A stretch of 64,000 bases of DNA, taken from NCBI RefSeq assembly GCF_963678635.1, contig NC_087071.1:14540226-14604225 (forward strand), in the 5' to 3' direction. The first letter of the stretch is position 1. Each line of letters starts with the position of its first letter. Both the position numbers and the translations under genes were made by a program. Below are positions 1 through 10,329 of this stretch, piece by piece. Source of the DNA: Symsagittifera roscoffensis. Its lineage: Eukaryota > Xenacoelomorpha > Acoela > Convolutidae. Under the pieces are notes generated by a model. That model made no database searches, was not told the DNA's origin, and was given only the letters and a program-made list of their open reading frames with translations.

Positions 1-1
1 A

Positions 2-1345
2 ATGTACCGGCGTCAGCTTCGAAACGTGTTCGACAGCTCTTTCCTGGCCGCAGCAACAAAAAAAGATAGATCAATAAACCCTCTTCTCAATATAGTCAAA
101 GGACAAAAGTGGGACACCATTAAATCTTGCTACGGGCCATACTTCTACAATGTCAGACACAGACTTTCAGTGCGAGACGGCATCCTCCTCTACGACGATC
201 GCGCGGTAATCCCGAAACAACTTCGCCAGACTCTCGTGGACACACTGCATCTAACACACACTGGGCAGGGTGGTATGCTGGAGGCAGCTCGCAACATATG
301 GTACCCGTACCTCCACAGAGACATCGTAGGTAAAAAAGGTAAAAACCTAAAGGTTATATCGGGCCATTCTCACTTTACGTCATTAGACGCGGTCGTCGAA
401 CCGAACGAGGAAATCCAATTGGATTTCGCGGGACCGCTACCCGATGAAAATGATAAAGATGTCTACATCCTGGTAGGGGTAGATCGCTTCTCACGTTTTC
501 CAAAGGTAACAAACAATAAAGCGGATACCATTATTCGTTTTATGCAAACCCACATTGTAAACCACGGGGTACCACGTAACATAAGGTTTGATCAAGCACA
601 AGGGTCCCGAGCTAAAAAAATTTGGTTGTACTGCAAGAATAATAACATCAAACGTATTTTTGCACCAGTCGACGATCACCGGTCAATCGGTATGGTAGAA
701 CGTTTAATAAAAACATTGAAATCAAGACTTTCAGTAATGAAAATTGATAACCGTAATAAACCTTATAAACTTGCTTCGGACGTGGCTGAGCTTATCAAGA
801 CCCTGAGAATAACACCGAACGCAACAACAAAAATAACCCCATTCGAGGCACATTTCGGTAGAAAACCGAACACGCCTTTAAGCAATATAGCCACATCTCC
901 AAAATCGTCAAACCTATCATGGGAAAACATCAAGATTGCTTGTTTAGACCAAAAGCTTCTAACCAAACCCGCGTTGACGGCAGAAGCCATGTGGAATAGA
1001 GACGCAAACAGCGAAGATGAGCTGGACATCAATTATCGCCAAAAACAAAACGAACCTCAACTAGCGCCAGACAACATGCCATCCTCTTCGAAATCCACAA
1101 CTAGCAACAAAACCACGGTGGCCGCGAAACCGATAACCCCTTCGGGAAAAAGAAAGGCAACCACTCAGTTCGAGAAACCACTTCGACCAGACGGATGGGA
1201 TAGCAGCGATGAGGAGTCCGACCGTCAACTTTTAGCTCGATTCCCTATAGGTGCGCATTTACCGTTAACTAATACCGCTTATGACCTTATTAAAAAAAAC
1301 GTAAATTTCTCAACCAAAAAACCGGCCACCACATTGAAAAATTAA
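2..1345 (+). CDS. Integrase of a Ty3/gypsy-type element (partial pol, E1)
   Basis: This 447-residue open frame is the C-terminal part of a pol polyprotein; its first Met is probably internal. An integrase zinc-binding region lies at about residues 78-125. The two histidines are present (HLTH), but the usual Cys pair is missing (GKNLKVISG at that place). The catalytic core has D141 (QLDFAG), D197 (RFDQAQ) and E233 (MVERLI), giving a D-35-E spacing between the last two. The product would join retroelement cDNA to host DNA in the nucleus. From about residue 330 the protein becomes Ser/Thr/Asn/Lys-rich, like a disordered tail. With the Cys pair lost, this copy may be defective although the frame is open. 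The integrase call is firm; the exact family is not known. Confidence 0.85.
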   Translation: MYRRQLRNVFDSSFLAAATKKDRSINPLLNIVKGQKWDTIKSCYGPYFYNVRHRLSVRDGILLYDDRAVIPKQLRQTLVDTLHLTHTGQGGMLEAARNIWYPYLHRDIVGKKGKNLKVISGHSHFTSLDAVVEPNEEIQLDFAGPLPDENDKDVYILVGVDRFSRFPKVTNNKADTIIRFMQTHIVNHGVPRNIRFDQAQGSRAKKIWLYCKNNNIKRIFAPVDDHRSIGMVERLIKTLKSRLSVMKIDNRNKPYKLASDVAELIKTLRITPNATTKITPFEAHFGRKPNTPLSNIATSPKSSNLSWENIKIACLDQKLLTKPALTAEAMWNRDANSEDELDINYRQKQNEPQLAPDNMPSSSKSTTSNKTTVAAKPITPSGKRKATTQFEKPLRPDGWDSSDEESDRQLLARFPIGAHLPLTNTAYDLIKKNVNFSTKKPATTLKN

Positions 1346-1382
1346 AACAAGAATACCTATACGAACACTAACACCGCAAGAA

Positions 1383-1762
1383 ATGGAAAGGGCACCAATA
1401 GTTTTCCTTAAAGACCGCTTTAAAGGTCCACAATCAACTATTAACCCAAAACTCGGTCAGAACATTGATCAGGTGGCCAGAAAATTAGGCACCATAGCCA
1501 GAAAAATCAAAAACCAGGTGTGTTTGGTGCTCAGTTCAAAATTTTGGAAAACGGCTCAAGTAGCAATTACTCACCACACACCGCGTGGGTGCGGGAAGAT
1601 GGTAAGCAGCCACGCGTTATAAGACACGACGGTCACGCTTTTGTGCCGGATCCACGGGTATATGGTAAATGTCGCCCAGCCGCCCTTGAGGACTTTGTGG
1701 CTTATCAGCATTTACCTCGAGCCAAACCTCGTGCTTTAGCCAAAAGCCCTAAACGGGAGTGA
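1383..1762 (+). pseudogene. Post-integrase region of E1, frameshifted
   Basis: Two overlapping frames (1383-1622 and 1520-1762) together read as one basic protein of about 120 residues, joined by a frame change near 1515-1525. It lies 37 bp after the integrase stop. Visible features are a run of basic residues and a WVRED/VIRHDGHAF segment that could be the small beta-rich C-terminal part of an integrase or a short accessory protein. No catalytic motif is seen. I do not recognise a family. Position alone ties it to the retroelement. Confidence 0.4.
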
Positions 1763-2763
1763 GCAAAGCAAACAAACAAACAAGAAAAACAAGAGCAAGG
1801 CAAATCTCAAACTAGCCCGAAGAAGCCTCAAACTAGCCCAAAGAAGCCGCCTCCCAAAAATCTGGAACAAATCCACTCACAATCCAGAAATAGACGCGCA
1901 CTAGGACAGAATGGCCTCTTCAAAAGGATCCATGACAAAACACGAGCGACTTCAGCCAATCAAGCCACTCCAGCAAATCCAGAACCAATTAGTAAACAGA
2001 ACCCGCTAAACAAACTAAAAAAGAGCAGACTTAAAAACGCCGATATAGAGTTTGAATGTGATACTTCCATATTGCTGTCAGACACCGATCTCGCTCGAAA
2101 AACGCCTTCTCCCAAAAAGCCAGCCCCTAAAAAACAGGACACAAGGAAAACGCCCGAAGACTTCGACCAACAATGTTGACGATCAATGAGACACAGGACC
2201 AGTGCGTTGGCCGGGAAACTGGGAAATGCTATCCCGATCAGCACCATTGAGGCACAAGACACGAACATTCGGAATGTGGTAGGCCAAGTCGAGGTAACAC
2301 CCACGCCTGCTCACAGTGCACATAATCAAATCATTGACCATCCGAATCCCCATCAACAAGAGGTGATTTCTTTATCCTCATCAATTGAATGTGTGGAAGT
2401 CCAATTGGAATCCGACACGCCAGAAATAATTCGGGAACAAAAACACAAAAAGACGAAGTAGACATTTCTGCAACAGATACAACTAAGTCTGAATCTAAAG
2501 TACAAACGTCTTCTCGCCCAAAAACAATCAGTACCCGCTACATTCTCGACAGACCTCTACAGCCGGCTACCCCAGACGCAGCATTCATCAAAAACTTCGA
2601 CTCGGCAATGAAACTTCTCGAGGAGATCTCACCAATGAAAAATTCCATGACTTTCCAGAGGGAAAAAGAGAGTACGTCAACCAGCTCTGGTAACGTACCA
2701 CAATCCAGCACACCAAATCAAGAATACGAATCTAACGAAGACAAAGCCATCAAGAAAAAGTAA
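1763..2763 (+). pseudogene. Lys/Pro/Ser-rich low-complexity tail of E1
   Basis: The frame of the previous entry continues after its stop at 1760-1762 and stays open to a TGA near 2177, then on from 2186 to 2461. A shifted frame (2389-2763) carries on to the purine tract. The translated sequence is rich in Lys, Pro, Ser and Gln, with SPKKP-type repeats near 1816-1860 and again near 2110-2130. This looks like a disordered, basic, nucleic-acid-binding tail and not an enzyme. Either this is a decayed polyprotein end or a low-complexity region without selection on frame. Confidence 0.3.
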
Positions 2764-2773
2764 TTTTTCATCT

Positions 2774-2785
2774 GAAGAAGGGGGA
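2774..2785 (+). promoter_or_regulatory. Polypurine tract of E1 and probable LTR start
   Basis: A 12-base purine run (GAAGAAGGGGGA) sits 10 bp after the last open frame and is followed at 2787 by TG, the usual first bases of an LTR. A polypurine tract primes plus-strand DNA synthesis in LTR elements. The position is right, but the second LTR copy needed to confirm the boundary is not in view. Confidence 0.5.
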
Positions 2786-2786
2786 T

Positions 2787-3790
2787 TGCTATACAGCGTA
2801 TATAGTATAAACGTATAGTAAAGAAACTCAGTGGGTCTAATAGACCACAACAACTAAAAACATTACTATACTGATAGTCACCCGGCGCTATATTTATATC
2901 TACATATTAAACCAATTGGTATATTTATATAACCTATAGAAACCTGTTCTAATACGATATTATGTACAACTAAAACTCATCAACTTATGTACTAGTTCCA
3001 ATGAGTTCTGATTCTCACATGCTTCGAGGTCAGTTCAAAACCGAAAACAGATTCTCAATAACACAATTGAATTTAAGTTAGTTCTTCAGTCTTATTTCGA
3101 ACATCATTTAGAATCTCAATCATCTAACATAACAACTCTCAGATCATCTAACACTTTCCGTGGGTATAACAAACTGCTCCAAATTGGCAGATTTTTTTTA
3201 GTTTGTACTCCAATAAATGCGTAATTCAGGTAGCCTTAATAACAATTCGTGCCGTTGATAATGTAGAATTGAGATGCCAAAATCAGTCTGATTAAGATAC
3301 TACTGAAGCAATTTTTTTTTCTTTTTCTGTTCAAGTCGAAGCAACGAAATAAAAAAGTAGAACTCACGCTTGGCAGGTCAACTCGGCTGATTCGACAGTC
3401 GTTAGTCTACTTAAATCAAAACGAGGTGCATAGACACAGACAGGTTTTCCATTGAAAAAGAATGGCTTGAACGGTGAGAAACAACTCATTGAAATCTGGT
3501 ATAGGTCAAACTGGACAATAGAAAGAAGCAAAACAAAAGTTGCAGTCGACATCACTGTACTAGCCCTAAAAAGAAACCAAATGTTTCGATTTCCTACAGA
3601 AAAAAATAAGTTTCGACAAAATTTGTTTCGAAACTCAAATGTGGAAGTTTGGCTTCTAATTCTGAAGTTTGTTAGCACGTTTATAAACGACCAACAAAAA
3701 TCTGGAGTACAAAGATAATAGCGTAAAACTAAACAAAGTGTTTCTTTCTTTTACGTTTTGATTATGGTTAAAATTAAAGCAATGACTTTT
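2787..3790. other. Probable 3' LTR of E1 and unassigned AT-rich DNA up to the gap
   Basis: About 1 kb with no convincing gene. The first part should be E1's 3' LTR: it begins TGCTATACAG, holds a TATAT-rich stretch near 2798-2820, a short inverted repeat (GGGTCTAATAGACC, about 2833-2846) and an AATAAA at about 3211. No terminal CA boundary can be fixed. The small open frames near 3360-3720 run on both strands and show no motif. Confidence 0.35.
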
Positions 3791-3990
3791 NNNNNNNNNN
3801 NNNNNNNNNNNNNNNNNNNNNNNNNNNNNNNNNNNNNNNNNNNNNNNNNNNNNNNNNNNNNNNNNNNNNNNNNNNNNNNNNNNNNNNNNNNNNNNNNNNN
3901 NNNNNNNNNNNNNNNNNNNNNNNNNNNNNNNNNNNNNNNNNNNNNNNNNNNNNNNNNNNNNNNNNNNNNNNNNNNNNNNNNNNNNNNNNN
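3791..3990. other. Assembly gap (200 N)
   Basis: Exactly 200 undetermined bases. The round length suggests a placeholder. To its right the sequence begins inside the protease region of E2, so E2's gag and 5' LTR, the boundary between E1 and E2, or both may be hidden in it. Confidence 0.98.
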
Positions 3991-4004
3991 TTTGGGATCA
4001 CAAA

Positions 4005-4760
4005 AATTGAGGCGAGAATTATGTCCAAAATCACCGTAGGTGGTCACGAAGTCATGACGAACCTGAGCGAACCAATTGACTGAACACTGATGCGAATAGA
4101 TGTAAATGATGTGTATTTGTGCTCTACTAACCCTCAAAATCCATCGAAAGCCATCGGAACGCTACTCACAAGAAGCGGTGGGTAGCCGAAAAGAGTAGTC
4201 AGCAGCTATACCGAAGTATATGATCCACACTAGGACAAGCTAAATATAGATGGAATCAACATTTATACAACTACAATATCAACTTGTGACAATGACCTGG
4301 GGGGCCAGATCATCGTGGGCCGAAAGGCGCTCAAAGTAAGATCAATGGGGCATTGGACCATTTTTGAGGAGTATGTCATGCAATTGGGCACGTAAGGGCG
4401 TCGTAACTGTCTTTGGACCCGATATAACCGGAAGGAAGACGCCTTTTAGGGGGTTACTAGATACGGGAGCCACCAAATGAAACACGGACACTGATGTGAT
4501 TCGATGAAGATGATCTGATAGACTTCAGAAGCTGGCTCTCAGCAAAAAACAGAGGGGCAATAAGGGTGCTTGTCAGACCACCGATCATAGCATTAAATTT
4601 GGGGGAATGCAATGTATAAATGAATTCGAGAACCTAGATGAATTAGATCTGTTCATTTGGGGCAGATATTTTATCAGGAAAACTTATGTAACGACCGATC
4701 CTATCAATGCCATGTTCAGGGTTCGAAACTGGGAAAGGAAGAATATAACAAAATAGGTAA
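4005..4760 (+). pseudogene. Retroviral-type aspartic protease remnant (E2)
   Basis: Fragments in shifting frames match the protease part of E3/E4. Upstream there is VGGHEVMTNLSEP (E4: VAGHQVIRNLSEP), then NIDGINIYTTT and KALKVRSMGH. The catalytic triplet is at about 4459-4467 (LLDTGA). An AKNRGAIRVL segment follows, and then IWGRYFIR stands where E4 has the conserved ILGRDFV near the protease end. The enzyme would cut the Gag-Pol polyprotein. A stop lies directly after the DTG motif and there are several frame changes, so it is dead. Confidence 0.75.
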
Positions 4761-5229
4761 GTTTGATGATGAAACATGATTGTACAGCTCCAGTTTTTTT
4801 GAGTAGAAGGATGAGGTTGAATATCAACAGGGCTGCAATTGTAAATTTGAGAATTAAGACCTGAAAAGTTTTGTGTAGTACCAAACCCAACTAGTCAAGG
4901 TGCTGCGATTTTAAGAAGATCATTCTCAATCACCACGAGTGACCTCTGTGTCATCGTCTTGTACAATACCCATTATACAACAATCGCAATTCAGAGAGGG
5001 AGGAAATTGGTATATGCATAGCCGACGGAACCTAGACTTGAATTACTGAAAATGTTTTTAAAATGAAGTTATTGATTGTGCAAATCACAAAGACAATTCG
5101 TATCATGAGAAGGTTGAAGCGAAAAAAATTGGCGGGAATTAATAATTAACAAATTCAGCGACATGTGACAGAGTAAGATTAGCACTTGAGGAGTTTAACT
5201 GGGACAAAACTGTTTTTTACCGGATATTG

Positions 5230-5985
5230 ATCATTTAAGGTGAAAACTTTTGACAAACAGCTCGAAGCTACCAAGGATGAGTTGGACAGGATTCAGAATG
5301 TTTTCTCTAGACGTAAGGGGGATATCGATTGTTGTAGTTTTGTTGAAATTTATCTGAAATATACTCAATTGAGTCGGAGTTGTCGCACAAGGGGAAGCGA
5401 GGCACATGACCCTCCTAAATCGGATGCGTGTAGAAACAAAACTAGAGTATGCCATGATAGAGCCATCTGAATGGGGAGTAAGGATGCTCAAAAAGAATGG
5501 ACGAAAATCTCTCAAACAGGGGGGAGGCAGAGTTTTTTTCAGTTTTTTCGAGCTGAGGTCCGCTGATTTTTGTCAGATACCTTTTAGGAAACAAGTTTGA
5601 AAGAAAACATGATTTGCTTGCGATAGAAAAGGTGGTTGCCTTTAGATCTATGCCATTTGACAGCCATATTCCAGAGATTGATGTAACAAGAACTACCGAG
5701 AGTAACAAGGAAAAATAGGAATTTGGTAAGCTGGTACACGGACGACGTGGTAATGGCAACGCCAACACTTGAGGATCACATAGAGTGCGTAGAAAATACT
5801 CAATTTAATTACTCGGGAGAATGGTGGAAAACATGGCATCAGACCAGATCCAGATGCAGTGGAGGCAGTCTTGATTTGGAAATCAACGAAGATAGAGCAG
5901 CATGTGATGAGCAGAGTACACCCGGGCAGGCATGGAACAACTCAAAGGAGGAGTCTCTTCAGAGAAAAAAGAGAGTTGTGTGAGG
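5230..5985 (+). pseudogene. Reverse transcriptase remnant (E2)
   Basis: The N-terminal RT segment is visible at 5240-5470 (NVFSRRKGDIDCC, then PPKSDACRN, parallel to E4's TPHKSEACRAEIE). Most of the palm, including motif A, has been lost to deletion between about 5520 and 5720. The YxDD box survives at about 5730-5750 as WYTDDVVMATPTLEDHIE, with Thr at the second position where E3/E4 have Val. A WKST piece near 5880 corresponds to the RT thumb/connection. It is broken by indels and not functional. Confidence 0.75.
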
Positions 5986-6400
5986 CTCCGGTATTGAGCA
6001 TGTCAGCAGATAATGACAAGTCCATCCTAGACACATGTGCCTCAGTGATCGGAATTTCTGAGTTACTTTGTCAAGAGCAAGATTGGAATGGCAAAACCGT
6101 TTTGAGAATAAAAGCCCACTGTAGCATAGTCACAAGCGACACGGAGATGAAGTACGAGGCGCCCAAGATGGAGATGTTTGCTGTACTTTCGTTTAAAGAG
6201 GAAAACAAAGCAAACCTTGGCAGCGAGTATTTCAAGTAACGGGTGGATAACTGAACCTTGTGTTGGCTTAAAACAAACTCAATTGGTCAAAATTACAGCA
6301 GTGTCTAGATCGTTACCGTATGATAATTGAGCCCACGATCAGAGACAAGCAACAGACAAGCAACTCAGAGAGCTGGAGCAACAACGTGGTAGTCGAAAAT
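5985..6400 (+). pseudogene. RNase H remnant (E2)
   Basis: Translation gives CEAPVLSMSADNDKSILDT, then CQEQDWNGKTVL, SDTEMKYEAPKMEMFAV and, after a stop, RVDNxTLCWLKTN, all collinear with the RNase H of E3 and E4. The acidic positions D (ILDT), E (KMEMFA) and D (RVDN) remain. The domain would remove RNA from the RNA:DNA hybrid. At least two frame disruptions separate these blocks. Confidence 0.75.
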
Positions 6401-7000
6401 AGTCAGAAAAGCTTTGAAGGCAAAAAATCCTCATTCAGAGGAAGTCGAAAAAGAGATAGCAGTAGTGGCACATGACCTGATAGGATTGTTGCAGAAAAAT
6501 TAGTGTAACAAGCCTTGGACCACGATCATGACGAACGATGAGCCAGAAATCACGATGATGAGAAAAACGAAAGTGGGTCTGCACGGAGATGAACAGTTTG
6601 AGACCATGAACTTTAAAGTAGTGAAGTAGTTTCAACTTAGCCGAGAGAACTCCTGAGGAGCTACTCATGCATACGACACTGAGAAAGAAAAAAGTGTCAT
6701 TCAAGGAGGAGACTGAAAAGATCTGAGTGTTTCAATAGCCGAGTGAGGGGACGATGCAGGTAGAAAAAAGTGAATGAGAAAAATTGTCCAGGGAGAAAGG
6801 AAGCCCCTATTTTGGATGTACAATTTAGAAACTAATGATGCAGGTGAAGGAGAAGAACTCGAGATGATATCGGTATCAAGAAGACCCTTCAAACCGTTAT
6901 CTTGCAATTCGAATAAAAGAACGAATCTAGAGCCCGAGAGTAGCGGAAACTTTTGAGTAAGATAGTGTTTGTCAAGTTCCAAGATGACATCCACAATCAG
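6400..7000 (+). pseudogene. Pol linker between RNase H and integrase (E2)
   Basis: This stretch corresponds to the long linker of E3/E4. A recognisable piece lies at 6825-6900 (NLETNDAGEGEELEMISVSRRP against the E3 segment DDLETIAVSKRSISLL). The remainder is too decayed to align by eye. No enzymatic motif is expected or seen. Confidence 0.45.
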
Positions 7001-8260
7001 GGGAAAATTAGGTCAAATTATAAAACTGAAAGATAATAAGGGCGAGGTACAAGTTGTCGGGCCCTAATAGAGCCCAGGAAAATGACCAAATGAGGAGCAA
7101 TCTCTCAAAACATGGGAGTAAGAGAAAGGGGACTTAGAAGAACAAATCTACAAGATCTTGAGCCAGCTCTACGAGGATTAGAACGAGCTAGTGTATCACA
7201 CATCGGAGGTTGTGGTGGCCTGTAGGATGAAGAAAGAAGAGAAAACACTACACAAACACATTATAATCGTACTACCGTAACTGCACTAAGACAATGTTGT
7301 TCTGTTTGTCGCATGACCAAATTTGGCCATCAGGAAACAGGCAAAGATTGCATCAAGTACGAGGTGCAACAAGTGCAACCAAGATTACTTCATCAGTTCA
7401 ATTGGTCCGGCATGGAGATGGTTCAATGCATACTTGTCATGCCTAAAAGTAAAGAACCCAGAAAGGGAAGTTCCCAAATAATCCGAGGAAAGCTAGAAAT
7501 TTAACGATGTTGTGCAGATAGATCACCAAAAATCTGCGTGACGGAAACGGTACAACCAAAACCTAGTAAACCTAGAATATTTCATGATACTGGCGAAAGC
7601 AGTATTGTGTCAGACAGCGTCAGCAAAGGAATTTTTTGATCACCCAACCTCGCATTTGATCTCAAGATACGGTTGTCCCATGACCTTCCAATCTGACAAT
7701 GTGAAAACCTTCGTCGGGATCTGATAAAAAGGTCCCATATCGCTCAAGCACAATCGACGACTTACTATCTACAGACGAATTGACTGGAGGAAAAGCAAAA
7801 TAGGACAATAGTAAACACGCGTGGAGTGTACTGGTAAATGACAGATTGGGACACGTACCTTCTGCAAGTAGTGAGCGCGAACAGCAGCACGCAACAATCG
7901 ACAACGTCCCTTCATGATGCTGACGGGCGGAGAGAGGACTTTGCTTTTGATTTTTTTTCTACCCAGAATACGAAGGACAGAGGACTTCACGCCATGCTTA
8001 CTTTACAGTAGTTGGATGATCTAGGTAGACGTAATACAGCTCAAGCACAGATAAGCAACCCAAAAATACGACGACAAGATAGTCCAAGCCAAGCCGTATA
8101 TGGTGGGACAATTTTTATGGGTGTTTCAGAATTTCATCCGCAGAAGGGTGCGAGGGAAATATTGAAGAAATGGAGTGGATCTTTCATGACAACAGACAAC
8201 AGAAGTACCCCAGCAAGGTCCATTCTATCGACTGAGCTCAAAACGAGCCGCGAGCTATGA
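7000..8260 (+). pseudogene. Integrase remnant (E2)
   Basis: Upstream, RARYKLSGPNRAQEND and KGDLEEQIYKIL match E4. A zinc-finger region follows, with SCLKVKNPER in place of SCQQVKDPRK. The first catalytic Asp is kept in FNDVVQIDHQK (about 7501-7535) and the second in MTFQSDNVKTFVG (about 7680-7720); the third (Glu) is not found. The C-terminal GPF-like segment survives at 8155-8195 as LKKWSGSFMTT. Frames change repeatedly, so the gene is dead, but the order is clear. Confidence 0.75.
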
Positions 8261-8840
8261 AAAGCTAAAGCCTCATACCCTGTCACCGGAGGTTTGGTGC
8301 GGTCCAAAAACATGGAAGGGCTGGAGTACTTGAGAGTAGAGCTGGCATGCGTGTTGAACGAGAATGACAACATAGAGAAATCGAAAGACATTTCATTCAT
8401 AGGTGAGAACAAGTTGGTAGAAGTCTACTCAGATGAAAGTTCTCGTGCTGAAGAGAATTGAAAGGAACCGGATCAGATTCAACTGCCGGACTCGTTGGAA
8501 ACAGACAAGCTCTTGACGATAGAGACAAGAAAAAGTGGACGCAAGAATATCAGAAAGAGCTACAAAAGATGCGGAGACGACTTCTTGATCGACAAAATAA
8601 AAGGCGAAATTGAGGCAGAGATCGTGAGCGTAGTTGAATTAATCCCGGACCAAAAGTGGCAGATCCTCGATGATGATGAATCTTTCTGGCAAGATGATTA
8701 GAGTGTGCCAGGGCGAAGGATTTATTTGGAACAGCTCGAAACAGAAAAGATAGAACAAAATTTTGATATTTCTTTAGTGAAAATTCTGGAGTGGAAAAAT
8801 TACCTGCCAGTAGGTGAACAAAAGGGTTAAACAAGGGGAC
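8260..8840 (+). pseudogene. Acidic post-integrase region (E2)
   Basis: This decayed stretch matches the acidic, Asp/Glu-rich segment that follows integrase in E3/E4. The best piece is at 8520-8640, where TRKSGRKNIRKSYKRCGDDF parallels TRQGDGRRPRKKYNSYGDDF in E3. No known fold is apparent. In the family it links the integrase tail to the macro domain. Confidence 0.5.
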
Positions 8841-8844
8841 GACG

Positions 8845-9395
8845 ATAAAAATGTTGGTACGATAGTTGGGGTAGGGCTTACCCACACCTATAAATTAATG
8901 ATAAGAAGCCCATGGAGACACGAGAAACCAGTTTCCTGGCGTTGGAACGAAAGAAGTATGGACAGCTTTTGGAAGGAGAATCAGACCAATTTTGAAATAC
9001 AGAGCCAATGTTCGTGGAACATCCTAATCACATACAGCGGTCTCATTTTTTCTTGCAGGACCAGCGCGATCTGCAAAACAGCGGACATGAGCTTCAAGAC
9101 CAGGCTAGAAGCGAAGTTCAAAAGAGAGTACCAAACTGTGGAGCTCTTTTTCAGACAGAAACCGGGATCCCACCTTCTGTATCGCAGTACCAGACAAACT
9201 AATTTGTTTTTTGGTGACTAAGTTCAGTGAGATGAATGTGGTGGACCCTGAACATGTGGTACTGGCTTTGATGCGACTAAGAGACTTCCTGGTGAGAAGA
9301 GAATTAAAAAATGTCTCGATAACAGTTTACAATCCGAGGAGAGGCCAATGGAATACCCGGGAGCTGTGTGATATCTTGCAGAAACTGAGATAAGT
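8845..9395 (+). pseudogene. Macro-domain remnant (E2)
   Basis: GTIVGVGLTHTYKLMI (about 8850) matches the start of the macro region in E4. At 9060-9150 CKTADMSFKTRLEAKFKREY follows, and at 9208-9393 VTKFSEMNVVDPEHVVLAL, VSITVYNPRRGQW and RELCDIL. The spacing follows the macro-domain strand and helix order. Here the segment after the ITVYNP strand reads RGQW, with a Trp where TARG1/OARD1-type proteins also have one. The last part is nearly intact, while the first half is frameshifted. The macro identity is inferred from motif order. Confidence 0.6.
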
Positions 9396-9877
9396 GTACA
9401 CCTACACAAAAGAACGTTATCTGGACATTGCTTGAGTCATGAATTGATTCTAATTTCTAGAGTTGTGAATAGCGTCTTCCGTGGGTTCAAGAATCTTGAT
9501 TTAAGGAATTGGTCACAATTTAATTTTTGATTTTAAGTGAAGACTTCTTGGTATCTAAACTGGAATTTATTTTGATCCAAATTGCACAGTGCTAAAATAT
9601 ATTAAGGTCTGCAAGATTTTACAAGTAATTAATTGTTTGAAACTGTACATATAAATATGATGCCTCGCTCATTGGAGCAAGCAGCCGAATAATTGACGAG
9701 ACTAGCTTTTTATCAAAACGGTTTAATGTCTTTTTCGAAATATCTGAATGGGAATTTAAACAAGTGTAGGAAATGGACAAGTCTAAAAATCAGTTTGTTT
9801 TTAGATTGAACTTGATGAATCACCGAAAAGACTCGAACGTCAAACAAATCAGCAGGAGAAAGAGTATGGATCTGTAC

Positions 9878-10188
9878 CTCGCTGTCACGAGGCATTGAAT
9901 CAGATATTCTTGAGTGGTGTGGAATTTTTTGAGTGGTAATCTAGTTCGGTAATTTTATGGTTGCTATTCTAAATGGGTACTGCTTCGATGACTCGCTGTC
10001 AAGAGGCATTGAAGCAGAAAATCTTACAACTCTAGAATAGTCGCTTCAATGCCTCTTGACCGCGAGGCATTGAAGCAGTACCGAACCAGAATAGCAATCA
10101 AGATAATACCGAGCAAGGTTACCAATCAAAAAATTCCACAACAGGTTACCACTAAAGAATGTCTGATTCAATGCCTCGTGACAGTGAG
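9878..10188. mobile_element. MITE-like foldback (long inverted repeat)
   Basis: The left end (9878-9903, CTCGCTGTCACGAGGCATTG...) is the reverse complement of 10,163-10,188 with one mismatch. The interiors also pair: the 9926-9975 part (TTTTTTGAGTGGTAATCTAG...) matches the reverse complement of about 10,090-10,140 with some divergence. Near the centre, 10,043-10,055 and 10,064-10,076 form a perfect 13-bp hairpin (GCTTCAATGCCTC). The arms are about 140 bp. There is no coding capacity. A non-autonomous DNA transposon or foldback element is the simplest reading; its family is unknown. Confidence 0.6.
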
Positions 10189-10233
10189 AAAAGTATCCCT
10201 ATTTTTTCTATTGTTGGTTTGGTTTGACGTGAA

Positions 10234-10285
10234 GTTTTTTGAGTGGTAATCCAGCTCAGTATTTTCTTGATTGCTCTTCTGTTTC
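10234..10285. repeat. Partial extra copy of the foldback arm
   Basis: TTTTTTGAGTGGTAATCCAG at 10,235 and the following bases to TTGCTCTTCTG match the left foldback arm at about 9926-9975 with a few substitutions. It lies 45 bp beyond the foldback's right end, so it may be part of a longer or earlier copy. Confidence 0.5.
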
Positions 10286-10329
10286 GGTTCTTTCTTAAGC
10301 GCTCTGCAATCTTTAATTTTGGTCAATCG

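Larger units (their letters stand above)
1..2786 (+). mobile_element. E1: 5'-truncated Ty3/gypsy-type LTR retroelement
   Basis: The window opens inside the pol gene of an LTR retroelement. Integrase, a post-integrase region and a purine tract follow in the usual order. Protease, RT and RNase H must lie outside the window. Its integrase differs clearly from that of the three giant elements downstream, and there is no macro or SGNH domain before the purine tract, so this is a different family. The 3' LTR probably starts near 2787, but only one copy could be in view, so its length cannot be set. Confidence 0.75.

Noticed and set aside
3364-3718. Open frames on both strands near 3.4-3.7 kb (about 90-104 codons)
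   Set aside because: They overlap each other on opposite strands, show no motif, and sit in AT-rich DNA beside the LTR; chance is the better explanation.
9878-10188. CRISPR-like array from the repeated GAGGCATTGAAGCAG motif
   Set aside because: The copies alternate in orientation, spacing is irregular and the arms pair over their length; it is a foldback structure in a eukaryotic genome.
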